DNA of 64,000 bases from Dyella sp. A6 (GCF_036320485.1 NZ_CP132911.1:2232001-2296000), one strand, 5' to 3'. Shown: positions 53,271-62,619, counted from the first letter of the stretch. The notes: generated by a model from the sequence alone, not told the origin. Numbers and translations: made by a program.

Positions 53271-54323
53271 TTATGGCTCGTGGAAGTTCTCTGCGAAATA
53301 GTCGATGACCTGGGCCGCCTGCGTCCCCTGGCGGAAGCGCTTCTGCTCGTCGAAATCGATCGATGGCAGCATGTGGATCAGCTGATGATCGGCGTACAGC
53401 GCCATGACCTCCTGGGCGTCCAGCGCCCCGGCACGTTGCCCCGTGAGCGTGCTCGCCGCCTCGATGGCCGCGCCGATCATCACGTCCGCCAGCTGCACGG
53501 CGGGACTGTTTCTGGAGTCGACCTGCGTCACCGACTGGAGCTTGAGCGGGAAGGTGATACTGGCGATTTCCGACTGACGGAAGGTGACCATGTCCTCGTG
53601 GCGGATGTAGCGCTGCAGTAAGTCGTGATAGGTGAGCAGGTTCTTCGATTGGTCGTGCTCGACCCGATAGGGACCATCGGCCATGATCTCCATCCGGCTG
53701 ACCAGGGATTGCAGCACCACCAGGGCAGCATCCGTGCTGACACCTGGCGCGGCGATCGCTCGCAGGCACTCGGGTGCAGCGAACTGCGCCAAGGGTCCCA
53801 GCACTTCCGGCAATTCCTGCCAGCGCGAGGCGCGCGCGGCCTGGACCAGAGTGGTGAGCGCTGCCGGGCTCTTTTCTTTCACCGCACGCTGGAAACTCGC
53901 AAGCAGGCGGTCGAGAGCCCCTTGCCCGAGAAGCGCCGGTCCCACGGTGTACAGCAGGGATGCCAGCGCGTAGTTCTGCCCATCCTGGTAGAAGTCCATC
54001 CCTCGCTCGTAGTAGAAGGGCTCGACGGCATAGTCCAGGAACATCAGCAGCAGCAGGTAGCGCTTATCGCAGACGTAGGTTGCGCACTTGTAGTGGCTGA
54101 GCAAGTCGCGTTGCAGCGCCATCAGGCGGGGGCGGTTGGCCGATCGTCGCGCCAGGGCCCGATACTTGAGCTCGTCCGCCTGCAGCGTGGGAAGGTGCTC
54201 CCGGATCAGGCGCCTAGCCTCGTCATCGCCGATGGCGATGGCCGTCGCACCTTGGAACCGCTGCTCCGGGTTTAGCAAATCGAAGCCCGTGTAGCCGCTT
54301 TCGTCGATTCGGAAGCATTCCAC
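53271..54323 (-). CDS. DUF3800-domain protein
   Basis: I choose the GTG at 54323 (VECFRIDESGYTGFDLLN) with GGGAG 8 bp upstream, giving 350 residues; the frame is open further but not protein-like. FRIDESGYTGF near the N-terminus and SPAVQLADVMIGAAIEA near residue 280 match DUF3800, thought to have an RNase H-like fold with acidic residues in these two motifs. A long middle insertion (YERGMDFYQDGQNYALASLLY) is present. It precedes the Rad50-like ATPase gene and is probably cotranscribed; the two would act as nuclease and ATPase. Function is inferred. Confidence 0.78.
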   Translation of the reverse strand: MECFRIDESGYTGFDLLNPEQRFQGATAIAIGDDEARRLIREHLPTLQADELKYRALARRSANRPRLMALQRDLLSHYKCATYVCDKRYLLLLMFLDYAVEPFYYERGMDFYQDGQNYALASLLYTVGPALLGQGALDRLLASFQRAVKEKSPAALTTLVQAARASRWQELPEVLGPLAQFAAPECLRAIAAPGVSTDAALVVLQSLVSRMEIMADGPYRVEHDQSKNLLTYHDLLQRYIRHEDMVTFRQSEIASITFPLKLQSVTQVDSRNSPAVQLADVMIGAAIEAASTLTGQRAGALDAQEVMALYADHQLIHMLPSIDFDEQKRFRQGTQAAQVIDYFAENFHEP

Positions 54324-54708
54324 TTTCAATGCTCCCGTAGAGCGAGAAAGATTCAGGGGAATGATACGGCTAGTACAGGCCAAGGATATCGCGCAACGAC
54401 CGCTTTTGCCGGCCGGAGGTGGCCTGCCGGCTCCTGCTGTTGATGTGCGTTGCCAGGCCCGTTGGTGATGGTCAGGATCAGCTCTAAGAATGGGCAATGT
54501 GAGATGGCAGTCGGGCTGCCGCCCGTGATCAGCTTCGTTGGCGAGACTGATCAGTCGCCGTAGCAAACATTGGCAGGCAGCAGGCGTCTTTGCATCAACA
54601 GCCTGCTAGCCACTGGCAGGTGCGACTACGCACCGCTGTACCTGTCCTCTGCCGGCACAAGAGTGATTGCTTACCAGGTGCAAACCTACCGTCCAGCGAA
54701 AGCGGCGT
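54324..54708. other. 385-bp gap with an IS5-type end remnant
   Basis: No gene is supported. TCAACAGCCTGCTAG at 54595-54609 is identical to the right end plus target site of IS element B (39617-39631, TCAACAGCCTGCTAG), so a related element once sat here or an end was copied. The minus-strand DUF3800 promoter should lie at 54324-54420. Confidence 0.5.
54595..54609. repeat. Solo 15-bp IS5 element end
   Basis: The 15 bases match the terminal repeat and CTAG target of IS element B, with no transposase next to it and no partner end recognised nearby. Confidence 0.5.
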
Positions 54709-55881
54709 TTAAGAGCGGACCGGCGGCCTCTTGGAGCCATCCGGTCTTACGTATTTCTCGCTGAGGATTCGTTCAAGGATCTTCTGTAGCGCTTCACCCT
54801 TGAATCCAGACTCGCCAAGCCTCTTCATCGTTTTTCCGCTGGTCGTCGACCAGTGGTTGGCAACCTCACTTCGATGGACTAAAGCGCACCGCGCTAACAT
54901 GATCACCACTCGGAGCGGAACGCTCACATCGGCCTCCACTTGAAAATGAGGATCATTCGTTAGCAATTGGTGATAGGCGGCGTCAAAGGAGGTAGCTGCT
55001 GCGCCTCGCCCCCAAACGTGCCGCGGATCGATGACCCTGAAGCACACATCCAGGCTCTCGCGCGTATTGAACGGACGGCCGTACTTCTCAAGGAATGCTC
55101 CTACCTCCTTCTTGAGATCGGCAAGGCGCTTCTTGTCCAATGGGGCATTGCCACGCTCGAGCTTGGATAGTGGCACCGCAAAGCGCTTGGCCGCACGGTG
55201 CAGATGAAGTAGCGCCGGCATGCCACGAGCGAGCATATGAAGGTCATCTGATGAGCGGTGTCGACCGACAGCCTCGCGCAGCACATCAAGATCACACATG
55301 TCGATAAAGATGCTCTCCAAACGGAGCCGCAGCGTGTGCTCTGGCGCATTAACCAAGGCCGGTGGAGGAAAGTCCCATCTGGGCCTGGGAGATGAGGGAA
55401 ATGTCCTCTGGACCCACTCCCGAGGGCGGATACAACGCAGCGTTGACCAAGGCCTTGCCCTCATCAAACCACCGTTCTTGCCGATGCATAGGGCACCTCC
55501 CCTGAACCAATGCAGGGAACCCTCCAACTCGTTTAGGAACGTCTTCATCGTGTCTTGATCGAGCTGAAGAAATCGAATGTCCTCCCGGACAACCGCTTCC
55601 GTGATGGCTTCACCGTTGAGCCTCAGACCAAGAACCTCATATCCCTGGCCCAACGGATGCATCTTTGTAAAGTCGCCCCCCAGCGGCTCGAAATTCTCGA
55701 TGACACACGATCCATCGGGTATCCGCACATAGACATGCATACCGATTGAGGTGGCCTGTTTCAGGACAGCCTGGGCAAGCGGCGAGCCGACCAGAGTGTC
55801 CGGGATGACCTCTCCTATCAGTGGCACGACTACCACGCCGCCAGGCTCGGAAGATTCAGATGGCATCATCGGTTCCAGCAC
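54709..55881 (-). CDS. Conserved-looking protein of unknown function
   Basis: I do not recognise the 390-residue product. It starts with GTG (or ATG at 55869 or 55866). There is no signal peptide. Features are VVVVPLIGEVIPDTLVG near the N-terminus, LRLESIFIDMCDLDVLREAVGR in the middle, and a Lys/Arg-rich C-terminus (KRLGESGFKGEALQKILERI) that could bind nucleic acid. It is 27 bp after the YfjJ-like gene on the same strand, so they probably share a transcript. Codon use looks normal, so I think it is a real gene. Confidence 0.6.
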   Translation of the reverse strand: MLEPMMPSESSEPGGVVVVPLIGEVIPDTLVGSPLAQAVLKQATSIGMHVYVRIPDGSCVIENFEPLGGDFTKMHPLGQGYEVLGLRLNGEAITEAVVREDIRFLQLDQDTMKTFLNELEGSLHWFRGGALCIGKNGGLMRARPWSTLRCIRPREWVQRTFPSSPRPRWDFPPPALVNAPEHTLRLRLESIFIDMCDLDVLREAVGRHRSSDDLHMLARGMPALLHLHRAAKRFAVPLSKLERGNAPLDKKRLADLKKEVGAFLEKYGRPFNTRESLDVCFRVIDPRHVWGRGAAATSFDAAYHQLLTNDPHFQVEADVSVPLRVVIMLARCALVHRSEVANHWSTTSGKTMKRLGESGFKGEALQKILERILSEKYVRPDGSKRPPVRS

Positions 55882-55908
55882 GACCTCATAAGAGTTTTAG
55901 GTGAGCAC

Positions 55909-57117
55909 TTACCTGCAATCACCGTCAAAGCGAATCAATTGTTGGGGTAACGCTAGCCGCTCCCCCGCCGCCGGAACAGGCGCAAGGAGGATGCCCTCCG
56001 CGAGGGCGAGAGACGCTCCATCCCTACGGGGACGCCCTCGCTTGTGACGGCGCTCCCCTTTCGGAAGCTGCCCTTTCCGGAGGTTTCGGCCATGTACCTC
56101 GTGGACAAGGACATACGCACCATCCTCGCACAAGTACCAGATCGCGCGTCGAAGCCCCTCCAGTTTGTGCTCGTCCCGGTAGTGAAGATGACCGAGGCAG
56201 CAGTATTCCAGCTCATGCCTGCGGATCCAGACATTGAAGTAGCTGGCAAGCGAAGGAGACCCTACGCACTGATCGACCCAGAACTTGCCGATGAGCTCAG
56301 AAAAATAGAATGCATCGCAATGCATATCGCCGTTCATAGCGACCAGTACGTGGTAATGGATACGCCGCTCAAGACCGTCCTCCCGCTTCGCAATATAGCG
56401 GAGCACATCCGGAACTACCCGCCCTTCACGCAATGCACGCATAAACTTGTTAAATGCATTTTTCGCCTTCTTGGATTCTGAAAGATCCCTCCCATCGCCC
56501 TCGAAATAAAGATCGACGCGGAGAACAAGCGGCCTCGCGTGATCGTGAAACATGCTCAACATGTAATTAGCACAACTGTGATAATTCTTCTTTGCTCCAC
56601 GCTTATGGTTGTTCACTGCAGCGCGAAATGCTTTGCCTTCGCACGCACATCGGATGGCGTTAAAAATCTCAACCATACCCGCACGGACCAACTCATGACC
56701 ACCTGGAAGAAGACCATTTATGTCCGTGTAGGAGATAAGTCTTGATCGCCACTCGTAAGCAAGGCGTAGCCCAACATCCAGCCAAGGATTCAGTCTACGC
56801 CCCTCGACGAGAGACTGCGGCGCAAACTCTTCAACATCGCGTATGGAATACCAGAGTTCCTTCGCTGCCTTGGAAAGCACCAGCCGCCCGGTCAAAGTTC
56901 TTTCCCATGGACCACTCTTTCCTCCCGCCACAGCGATAACCCGGCGTTCCAGGCGACCAAGAAAGTTGATCATTCGCTTGACACACCCGACCTCAACAGT
57001 GCGTAGGACTAGGCCTTGCGAATCCCGCACTGTTCCATACTTAAGGTGGTGCATGCTATCTAGCATAGTGAAGCGTTTGCCACGCTCCGCCGAAGCACTT
57101 GCACTATTGGCACTCAT
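55909..57117 (-). CDS. YfjJ/inovirus Gp2-like HUH-type replication protein
   Basis: The 402-residue product has RRIHYHVLVAMNGDMH, whose His254-Tyr-His256 fits an HUH endonuclease motif, and a later GLRRAIWYLCEDGAYVLVHE with a candidate nucleophile Tyr328. SMFHDHARPLVLRVDLYF matches the N-terminal motif of YagK/YfjJ and inovirus Gp2 proteins. The C-terminus is basic (KGERRHKRGRPRRDG). Such proteins occur in satellite prophages such as CP4-57. The upstream 950 bp lack genes and are AT-rich. I infer rolling-circle type replication or nicking of the element. Confidence 0.72.
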   Translation of the reverse strand: MSANSASASAERGKRFTMLDSMHHLKYGTVRDSQGLVLRTVEVGCVKRMINFLGRLERRVIAVAGGKSGPWERTLTGRLVLSKAAKELWYSIRDVEEFAPQSLVEGRRLNPWLDVGLRLAYEWRSRLISYTDINGLLPGGHELVRAGMVEIFNAIRCACEGKAFRAAVNNHKRGAKKNYHSCANYMLSMFHDHARPLVLRVDLYFEGDGRDLSESKKAKNAFNKFMRALREGRVVPDVLRYIAKREDGLERRIHYHVLVAMNGDMHCDAFYFSELIGKFWVDQCVGSPSLASYFNVWIRRHELEYCCLGHLHYRDEHKLEGLRRAIWYLCEDGAYVLVHEVHGRNLRKGQLPKGERRHKRGRPRRDGASLALAEGILLAPVPAAGERLALPQQLIRFDGDCR

Positions 57118-58067
57118 GGCATCTTCTTATCGATTGATCGAGCATGCTAAGTAAAGGTAGCTACATATTGATCATTCCATCATGGATCAATTTAAAAAAA
57201 GCACTATTCATCCAAACAATCAACAAGAACCACTTAACGACCATTCAGTACCATTCATAAACAACCTAACTATTTGTACTTACCGTAATAGACTCTTACC
57301 GGAACTCCGAAGACGGGAAGCGAGTGTAAAAACATGCCAAAGCAGAGGACTTATCTAGGTTAAATGGACTACAACTTACTTCACACATCATGTTTAGTTA
57401 GTGTCACGACCCAATGCAATCGCAGCCCTCAAACTTACCGCCACCTCCCAAGGTGTATTTCGCTGAAATTGATTGACTGGACTATCGGGCGGGCAAAAAG
57501 CGGAATGCTTTAAAAGTTGGACGCGGCATCAGAACGGTGCCAAGAGCCCGGCTAGATTCGATGACAACCCGTGGCGGTGTCACGCTCCATCATCGGGCGA
57601 TAGTTCGCGAGACGCCCAATATTTTACATGTATATCAATATCTTACATGAAATCGTAAGCCATGCGTGTGACGCCACCCCCAACTGCACGCGGTTTCGCT
57701 GGCTCGCATAGCAATCGATGCCACCAGCCACTACCAGCAGACCACTGACTTGCCATAGGGAGTTCATCGGCTGCACCAGCTTTTTTTCCGATGATTTTTT
57801 TCGTGTGAAATCAGGAAAAAGAACTAAGTCGACAAAAAAAATTCACATTACACTGCTCGCTGCAAGGGACTTTTCGTGGCTCGACACAGGGCATTCAATC
57901 AGTCGCATGTCATTGATTTTTTGCCATAAGCTGACATCCCACGATCCGTATAGCGCAAATTCAATCCATATCGTCGTACGCGGATTGGGCAAAGATAAAA
58001 GTTCGAGCCCGGAGGCCCCAAAGCTCTCGGGCAGCCCACTCTTTCTTGGGATCCACACACAAGCGAT
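57118..58067. other. 950-bp AT-rich region between YfjJ-like and DUF3987 genes
   Basis: The region holds no frame with a recognisable product; those at 57473-57658, 57718-58137 and 57843-58058 have no ribosome site or domain. The left part is much more AT-rich than the window and carries GATC-containing repeats. It probably holds divergent promoters and perhaps an origin for the YfjJ-like protein. Confidence 0.5.
57167..57191. promoter_or_regulatory. ATTGATC / GATCAAT inverted repeat upstream of the YfjJ-like gene
   Basis: ATTGATC at 57167 and GATCAAT at 57185 form an inverted pair with an 11-bp spacer, 50-75 bp before the YfjJ-like start. A further ATTGATC is at about 57133. This suggests an operator or origin element. 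Confidence 0.35.
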
Positions 58068-59480
58068 ATGTACAGTCTCCCTTCCCTTCTTCCTCCGCCC
58101 CCTATCGCGGCGCTTCCGCCTTTCCTACAGGAGCTGACACTTTCAATATCGAATCAGCTGAACGTCGACCCCTGCATGGTTCTCGCCTCGCTGGAAGCCA
58201 GCATGGCTAGTGCAGTGCACGGCATCGCATCCGTTATCCATCCCAGCGATGGCACCCAGGAACCCCTCTCCTTGTTCAGCCTGGTGGTCGCCGGACCGAC
58301 GACCGGTAAGTCCCGTACCTACAGGAAAACTCACCAAGCACATCTGGAAGAAGACCGCCGCCGCCACACGAGCTATCTCGCCGTGCAAAAGGGTGCGGCA
58401 ATTACGCATGCAAGTGATACCAAGGGCAGGCAGGCTGATCGCGTCCGGTGGGTTTCTCTTCAGAACGTGACGAATCGCGCGCTCATCGAAGCCTTGGAAG
58501 GCATCGGTGAGTCAACCGCCGTGGCGTCGGACGAAGGCCAAAACATCCTGAGCAGCGATCTCTTCAAGCACCACCTGGACACCTGCAACTCGCTCTACGA
58601 CGGCAGCAAAGTCATGCTGAACCGGGCTCGTGGCCAGAGTGTTATTGCAACCGATGCGAGTCTGGTCGCGCTTGTGATGGTCCAGCCGGACATTTTCGGC
58701 ACGTACTTGCGCAAGTATGGTGAATACGCACGTGGGGTCGGCTTCATTGCGCGCACGTTGTTCACGATTGCAACGCCGCCGCAGTGTTTGTCGCTTGAGG
58801 TACGCCCAGGCAGCGACTCATCACTCGTGCAATACCACAGCAGGGTAGAATCGCTCTTGAGAGAGCAGCGTGCGCGAGCGGAAAGTGGGCAAGTCCAGCG
58901 CGAACCACTCCAATTTACACCCGAAGCTAGCGCCCTCTTCACATCGCTTGCCCTCGAGCAAGCTCAAAACACGCGAACCCGTTACGCACATATGGAAGAC
59001 GCTGCCAATCGTGCGTTACAAAACGTGATACGACTCGCCGCCATCATGCATGCCTTCAACGGCGAGCCGGGACATATTCCAGCAGCCACGCTGCTGGCTG
59101 CCTATCACATGGTGCAATGGCATCTCGCTCACTTTTCCGTGCTTTTCCCCACGGGAATACATAAAGGCACTCTCTCTGCGCAGGAGCGCTCATATCAGCG
59201 CGCCATGCAGCGACTGACAGACGATCGCAACGCTGTTCTCGCCATCATTGGCGAGCTCTGCCGAGCCGCGCAGTCGCCTAGCGCGTTCAAGTCCGAAGTC
59301 CAGACGCTGTTCCGTGCCCACGCGTATGACTCGCGCTTCAGAGCTGCCCTGCTACGGCTTAAGAATGAAGGCTTTGTTATCGAGACAGGCGAGGGCAAGG
59401 CGTCTCGCCTGAGTTTCGCTCCACTGACCACATGGCCTCCCCAACCGGCCATCGCAACCTCAATGCCAGGGCTCCATTAA
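58068..59480 (+). CDS. DUF3987 (YfjI-like) protein
   Basis: The 470-residue product has LVVAGPTTGKSRTYR (P-loop-like, about residue 74-88), VASDEGQNIL near 150, LYDGSKVMLNRARG and FIARTLFTIATPPQ, matching DUF3987/YfjI proteins of satellite prophages and islands. They are thought to be primase- or helicase-like replication proteins; this is not proven. A C-terminal winged-helix-like end (RFRAALLRLKNEGFVIE) is visible. It is divergent from the YfjJ-like gene, the same pair of families found together in CP4-57. Confidence 0.78.
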   Translation: MYSLPSLLPPPPIAALPPFLQELTLSISNQLNVDPCMVLASLEASMASAVHGIASVIHPSDGTQEPLSLFSLVVAGPTTGKSRTYRKTHQAHLEEDRRRHTSYLAVQKGAAITHASDTKGRQADRVRWVSLQNVTNRALIEALEGIGESTAVASDEGQNILSSDLFKHHLDTCNSLYDGSKVMLNRARGQSVIATDASLVALVMVQPDIFGTYLRKYGEYARGVGFIARTLFTIATPPQCLSLEVRPGSDSSLVQYHSRVESLLREQRARAESGQVQREPLQFTPEASALFTSLALEQAQNTRTRYAHMEDAANRALQNVIRLAAIMHAFNGEPGHIPAATLLAAYHMVQWHLAHFSVLFPTGIHKGTLSAQERSYQRAMQRLTDDRNAVLAIIGELCRAAQSPSAFKSEVQTLFRAHAYDSRFRAALLRLKNEGFVIETGEGKASRLSFAPLTTWPPQPAIATSMPGLH

Positions 59481-59539
59481 GACGCGAATTGATGTCGAGC
59501 ATCTCGCCCAGAGCTTTGACACCGTGCCCTGCCCTCCCA

Positions 59540-60496
59540 TCAACCGACCAGCTTCATGGCTTCGTCCCAGGCGCGCTGCTTGAGCTGCGCGCCCTGGCCG
59601 AACCAGGCGGCATCGCGGCGGTGATCGTCACTGCGTGCACGCCGGTGGTGATCGATGTACTCGGTGACGCTGTTGAGTAGGCCCCACGCCGTGCCACGAC
59701 TGGAGGCCATCTGCGCCCCCCGTCCGCCGCCCTCGTACAGGGCGCGCACCGTGGCCACCGCTTGCTCATTGACCACCAAGGCCTTGGTGTCCTGCCCCTG
59801 GTAGGTGAGGACGCGACGCAACAGCCCCTCCACCGAGTCCGGATCGACCGGACGGTCGACCAGCGCCTTCATGCGCGCGACAAAGCCATCCCAAGACGAC
59901 ACGGTGATGCCGAGCTGGCGCTTGACCGCCTCGGGATCGAACGCACTGCGGTGCGGCACCTTGATCGCGCCGCTGGCCTGCCCCAAGGCGATTTGCAGCG
60001 TGTTGTTGCAGACCACCCTGACGCTGGTGAACTGCGCCGTGGTCGCCAGCGTGCCGTCGCAGGCGGTCGCCAGCAGCAGGTAGCCATCGACCTTGTCTCG
60101 GCCCTTGAGCGTGGTGCTCTGGCCCGTGCGGGCCAGCGCCCAGAACTTCCGTCCCTCGCGCAGCACGCCGGCCGTTTCCAGCTCGAAACCGTTGCAGGCG
60201 GTCAGGTCGCGGTAGAACTCCAGGATCTCGCCCGGCTGGACGACCTGGAAGCGCTTGCTGACCACGGCCAGCGGCGCCTTGGTGTCGGAGCGATACAGCA
60301 CCTTCTGCTCCGGAAAGGCGTTGATGACACCGACGGTGGTGCCACCAGTGATGTAGCGGACCTCGGAGGCCTCGATCTGCCAGTCCATGCCGGCGTTGAC
60401 CTTCCAGACCTCGATGGGTTGCTGGGCTTCGAGCTTCTTCCCCAGGCCGTGCCACGGCTTCTCGCCGGCATAGGCCATCGTTTCAACCAGGTGCAT
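59540..60496 (-). CDS. DUF932 / phage-plasmid-like protein
   Basis: The 318-residue product begins MHLVETMAYAGEKPWHGLG and continues DWQIEASEVRY, VVSKRFQVVQPGEILEFYRDL, ALARTGQSTTLKGRDKVDGYLLL and RVVCNNTLQIAL, the standard DUF932 pattern. These proteins are common on plasmids and ICEs; the function is unknown. GAGGA lies 8 bp before the ATG. A hairpin leader precedes the gene and resembles the one before the RadC-like gene. Confidence 0.9.
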   Translation of the reverse strand: MHLVETMAYAGEKPWHGLGKKLEAQQPIEVWKVNAGMDWQIEASEVRYITGGTTVGVINAFPEQKVLYRSDTKAPLAVVSKRFQVVQPGEILEFYRDLTACNGFELETAGVLREGRKFWALARTGQSTTLKGRDKVDGYLLLATACDGTLATTAQFTSVRVVCNNTLQIALGQASGAIKVPHRSAFDPEAVKRQLGITVSSWDGFVARMKALVDRPVDPDSVEGLLRRVLTYQGQDTKALVVNEQAVATVRALYEGGGRGAQMASSRGTAWGLLNSVTEYIDHHRRARSDDHRRDAAWFGQGAQLKQRAWDEAMKLVG

Positions 60497-60531
60497 GTGG
60501 ATTTCCTCGGTAATGTGGGAGGCATAAAACG

Positions 60532-60560
60532 CCGAAGGCCCGGAATCTCCGGGCCTTCGG
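60532..60560 (-). terminator. Hairpin with T-run in the DUF932 leader
   Basis: On the minus strand CCGAAGGCCCGGA, a 3-base loop and TCCGGGCCTTCGG form a 13-bp stem followed by CGTTTT. It is 36 bp before the DUF932 start and 28 bp after the stop of a possible small gene, so it may be a terminator or attenuator. Confidence 0.65.
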
Positions 60561-60587
60561 TGTCTGTCGCGGTGGTAGGTGGGTGGA

Positions 60588-60692
60588 TCAGTCCGGCTTT
60601 GTTAGGCCTCCGCTGCAGCGGAGAAAGCCCAACAGCAGGGCGGCCGTCGCGACGAGGACACAGGTCACGACATCGTTCTTCTCAGGGATCAT
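60588..60692 (-). CDS. Possible 34-residue membrane peptide
   Basis: The frame encodes MIPEKNDVVTCVLVATAAL followed by LLGFLRCSGGLTKPD: a short charged N-terminus, one hydrophobic helix and a polar tail. GGGAT lies about 8 bp upstream of the ATG. It ends just before the DUF932 hairpin. No family is recognised; it could be chance. Confidence 0.35.
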   Translation of the reverse strand: MIPEKNDVVTCVLVATAALLLGFLRCSGGLTKPD

Positions 60693-60940
60693 GCGAGTCC
60701 ATCCCAAGGGGCGCTTCAGGGCGGAAACACCCAAACGCAAGACGGAAGCTCCCCGTCTCGCGTGGGTAATGTAGGCCTGAAGAATATTTGGATCGACCGT
60801 ACCTGCTCCACCGAGCCGCGTGTGGCGCCGTTATCCATGGCTCTGATCACTTCCCCCCGCCCAGAGCTCGATCCACAGGGCGTGATTTCGGCCTATGACG
60901 CGCGTATCCCGCCCACGGCCGGTGGTTTCCCAGCCGCCTG

Positions 60941-62446
60941 TCAGAGCTGACTTTGGCCGGGCTGCTTGCCTTCACCACACCACTGGTGCCACTCGTCGAG
61001 CTGGTCCTGCGTAACTATCGCGTCTTGACCCACTTCCTTCCGGTAGGCCTTGGTCCAGGCATCGACACACGGAGCCAGGGTGTCATCCACACCAGGGGCC
61101 ACCGCGGCGGTGGCGACCGATGCCGAGGCCCCCATGGCTTGCGCAGGCGCGCTAGCGGCCCGCTGCGGTGGCATCGCTGCCGATGGCGATGCGCCCGCTG
61201 CCAGAGCTGACGTCGAGCCCTGGTCAGTGACTATTGCAGAAGTCGAGGTGGGCATTGCTGAGGGATCGGGGACGTGGATGGGATCAACCACGTGCTTGAT
61301 GAGAGCGTCGTAGCCATCTCGCTTCTGCTCCCACGCTTTCCGCATGAGGCTCTGCTCGCAGAACCAAGGGCTTTGAGCACGCGCGCAGCTCGGATCGATG
61401 CTTGGTGCCCCCTGACTCGGCGGGGGGTTGATCGAGACAGCGTTCAACGCGCTGAGCGTGGCGGCGTCCGAGAAGACAAAATGCTTTCCGGTGGCCGGAT
61501 CGATTCGCACCACGGGAGGAAGGATGTCCTCGCCCTGGAGATTGAACGTCAGGAGCACATGCTTATCGACGTCGTAGACTTTGACGGGACCCGAGGGTGT
61601 TCCCTTGCTCCAGGTAAGTTCGACGGAGCTGGCTTGAGGTAAACCGAATAGCTCATCAAGCCTCATGCCGAAGTCATGGGAGAAGCCTTCCTTCAGTAGC
61701 TGGTCAACGGCCACGCTGCCGCGATAGACCCACGGCCCATCCTGTTGGCCGTCCCGGTAATTGCCATCGACGACGTGCTTGCTCTCGTCGCTCTCATCCA
61801 TCCTGAAGTACGTCCCTTCCTTCACGCCGTCCTTGAGCGTGTAGACAGCCGACTCCTTGGGCACATAGATGGTACCGGTGTACTTTCCATCGTCGCCCCA
61901 CTCGCCCTTGGACAGTCGGCTGCCATCGGCGTTGCGTCGCACTTCTTCCCCGGTCTTGCGGCCATGGTCCTCGTGCCACTCGTGCATGACGTACTTGCCT
62001 TCTGCGGACCAGATCCTCTGGTCCCCATCGAGCTGGCCATCGGCCCAGTGATATTCGAAGGCCTTGCCGCCTCCCTGGCCGTAGATGACCTCCTCACCAT
62101 CCATGCGTTGGTTGCGGACTGAAAACGTTATTGACCTATCCCCGCCGCGGTCGTGGCAGATCACATGCCCCTCGACGACGCCGTTCTTGAATTCGACATC
62201 GCAGTTGTCGGTGGAGACGAGCGGATCGACAAAGGCCCCGGTCATCCGTTCAGGCGGAAAACGCAATTGATCGGATACGAACGGAGGCACGTCGTTGAAG
62301 TGCACAGTGCCGGTATAGGGATCGGTGCTGCCGTGTTTGTAGGCAACGCCATGGTCGAAGTCGAGCTGCCCGGATTGGATTTTTGATGCACACCCGGCCA
62401 GCGCAACAACAGCTGACAGGAACGTCCAGACCTTCAGATGTTTCAC
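60941..62446 (-). CDS. MORN-type repeat lipoprotein
   Basis: I use the GTG at 62446, with AAGGGG 7 bp upstream, which creates a lipoprotein signal (VKHLKVWTFLSAVVALAGC, Cys19). About 501 residues. Residues 20-260 hold MORN/YwqK-like repeats: GVAYKHGSTDPYTGTVHF, NGVVEGHVICHDRGG, WADGQLDGDQRIW, NADGSRLSKGEWGDDGKYTG, NYRDGQQDGPWVYRG. The C-terminal half is Ala/Ser-rich with two Cys pairs (DPSCARAQSPWFCEQSL and near the end). MORN repeats often lie in surface or toxin-immunity proteins; role here unknown. Confidence 0.75.
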   Translation of the reverse strand: MKHLKVWTFLSAVVALAGCASKIQSGQLDFDHGVAYKHGSTDPYTGTVHFNDVPPFVSDQLRFPPERMTGAFVDPLVSTDNCDVEFKNGVVEGHVICHDRGGDRSITFSVRNQRMDGEEVIYGQGGGKAFEYHWADGQLDGDQRIWSAEGKYVMHEWHEDHGRKTGEEVRRNADGSRLSKGEWGDDGKYTGTIYVPKESAVYTLKDGVKEGTYFRMDESDESKHVVDGNYRDGQQDGPWVYRGSVAVDQLLKEGFSHDFGMRLDELFGLPQASSVELTWSKGTPSGPVKVYDVDKHVLLTFNLQGEDILPPVVRIDPATGKHFVFSDAATLSALNAVSINPPPSQGAPSIDPSCARAQSPWFCEQSLMRKAWEQKRDGYDALIKHVVDPIHVPDPSAMPTSTSAIVTDQGSTSALAAGASPSAAMPPQRAASAPAQAMGASASVATAAVAPGVDDTLAPCVDAWTKAYRKEVGQDAIVTQDQLDEWHQWCGEGKQPGQSQL

Positions 62447-62619
62447 GGATATACCCCTTCGCTTGTAATTGGTGAGCGTCCCTTTGGCCTGGGCGACGCC
62501 AGACCGCCCCTCAGGGCAGACGCAACAGGCTTTCAACGAGTTAGCTCGCTCTACTGGCCGCGTGGCCCACTCCGCTCGTGCACAAATTGCCCGGCAGCGT
62601 ATCCATCCCGGCGATCAAC

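Noticed and set aside
57718..58137. 139-codon plus-strand frame before the DUF3987 gene
   Set aside because: No ribosome site, no domain, and it overlaps the start of the DUF3987 gene.
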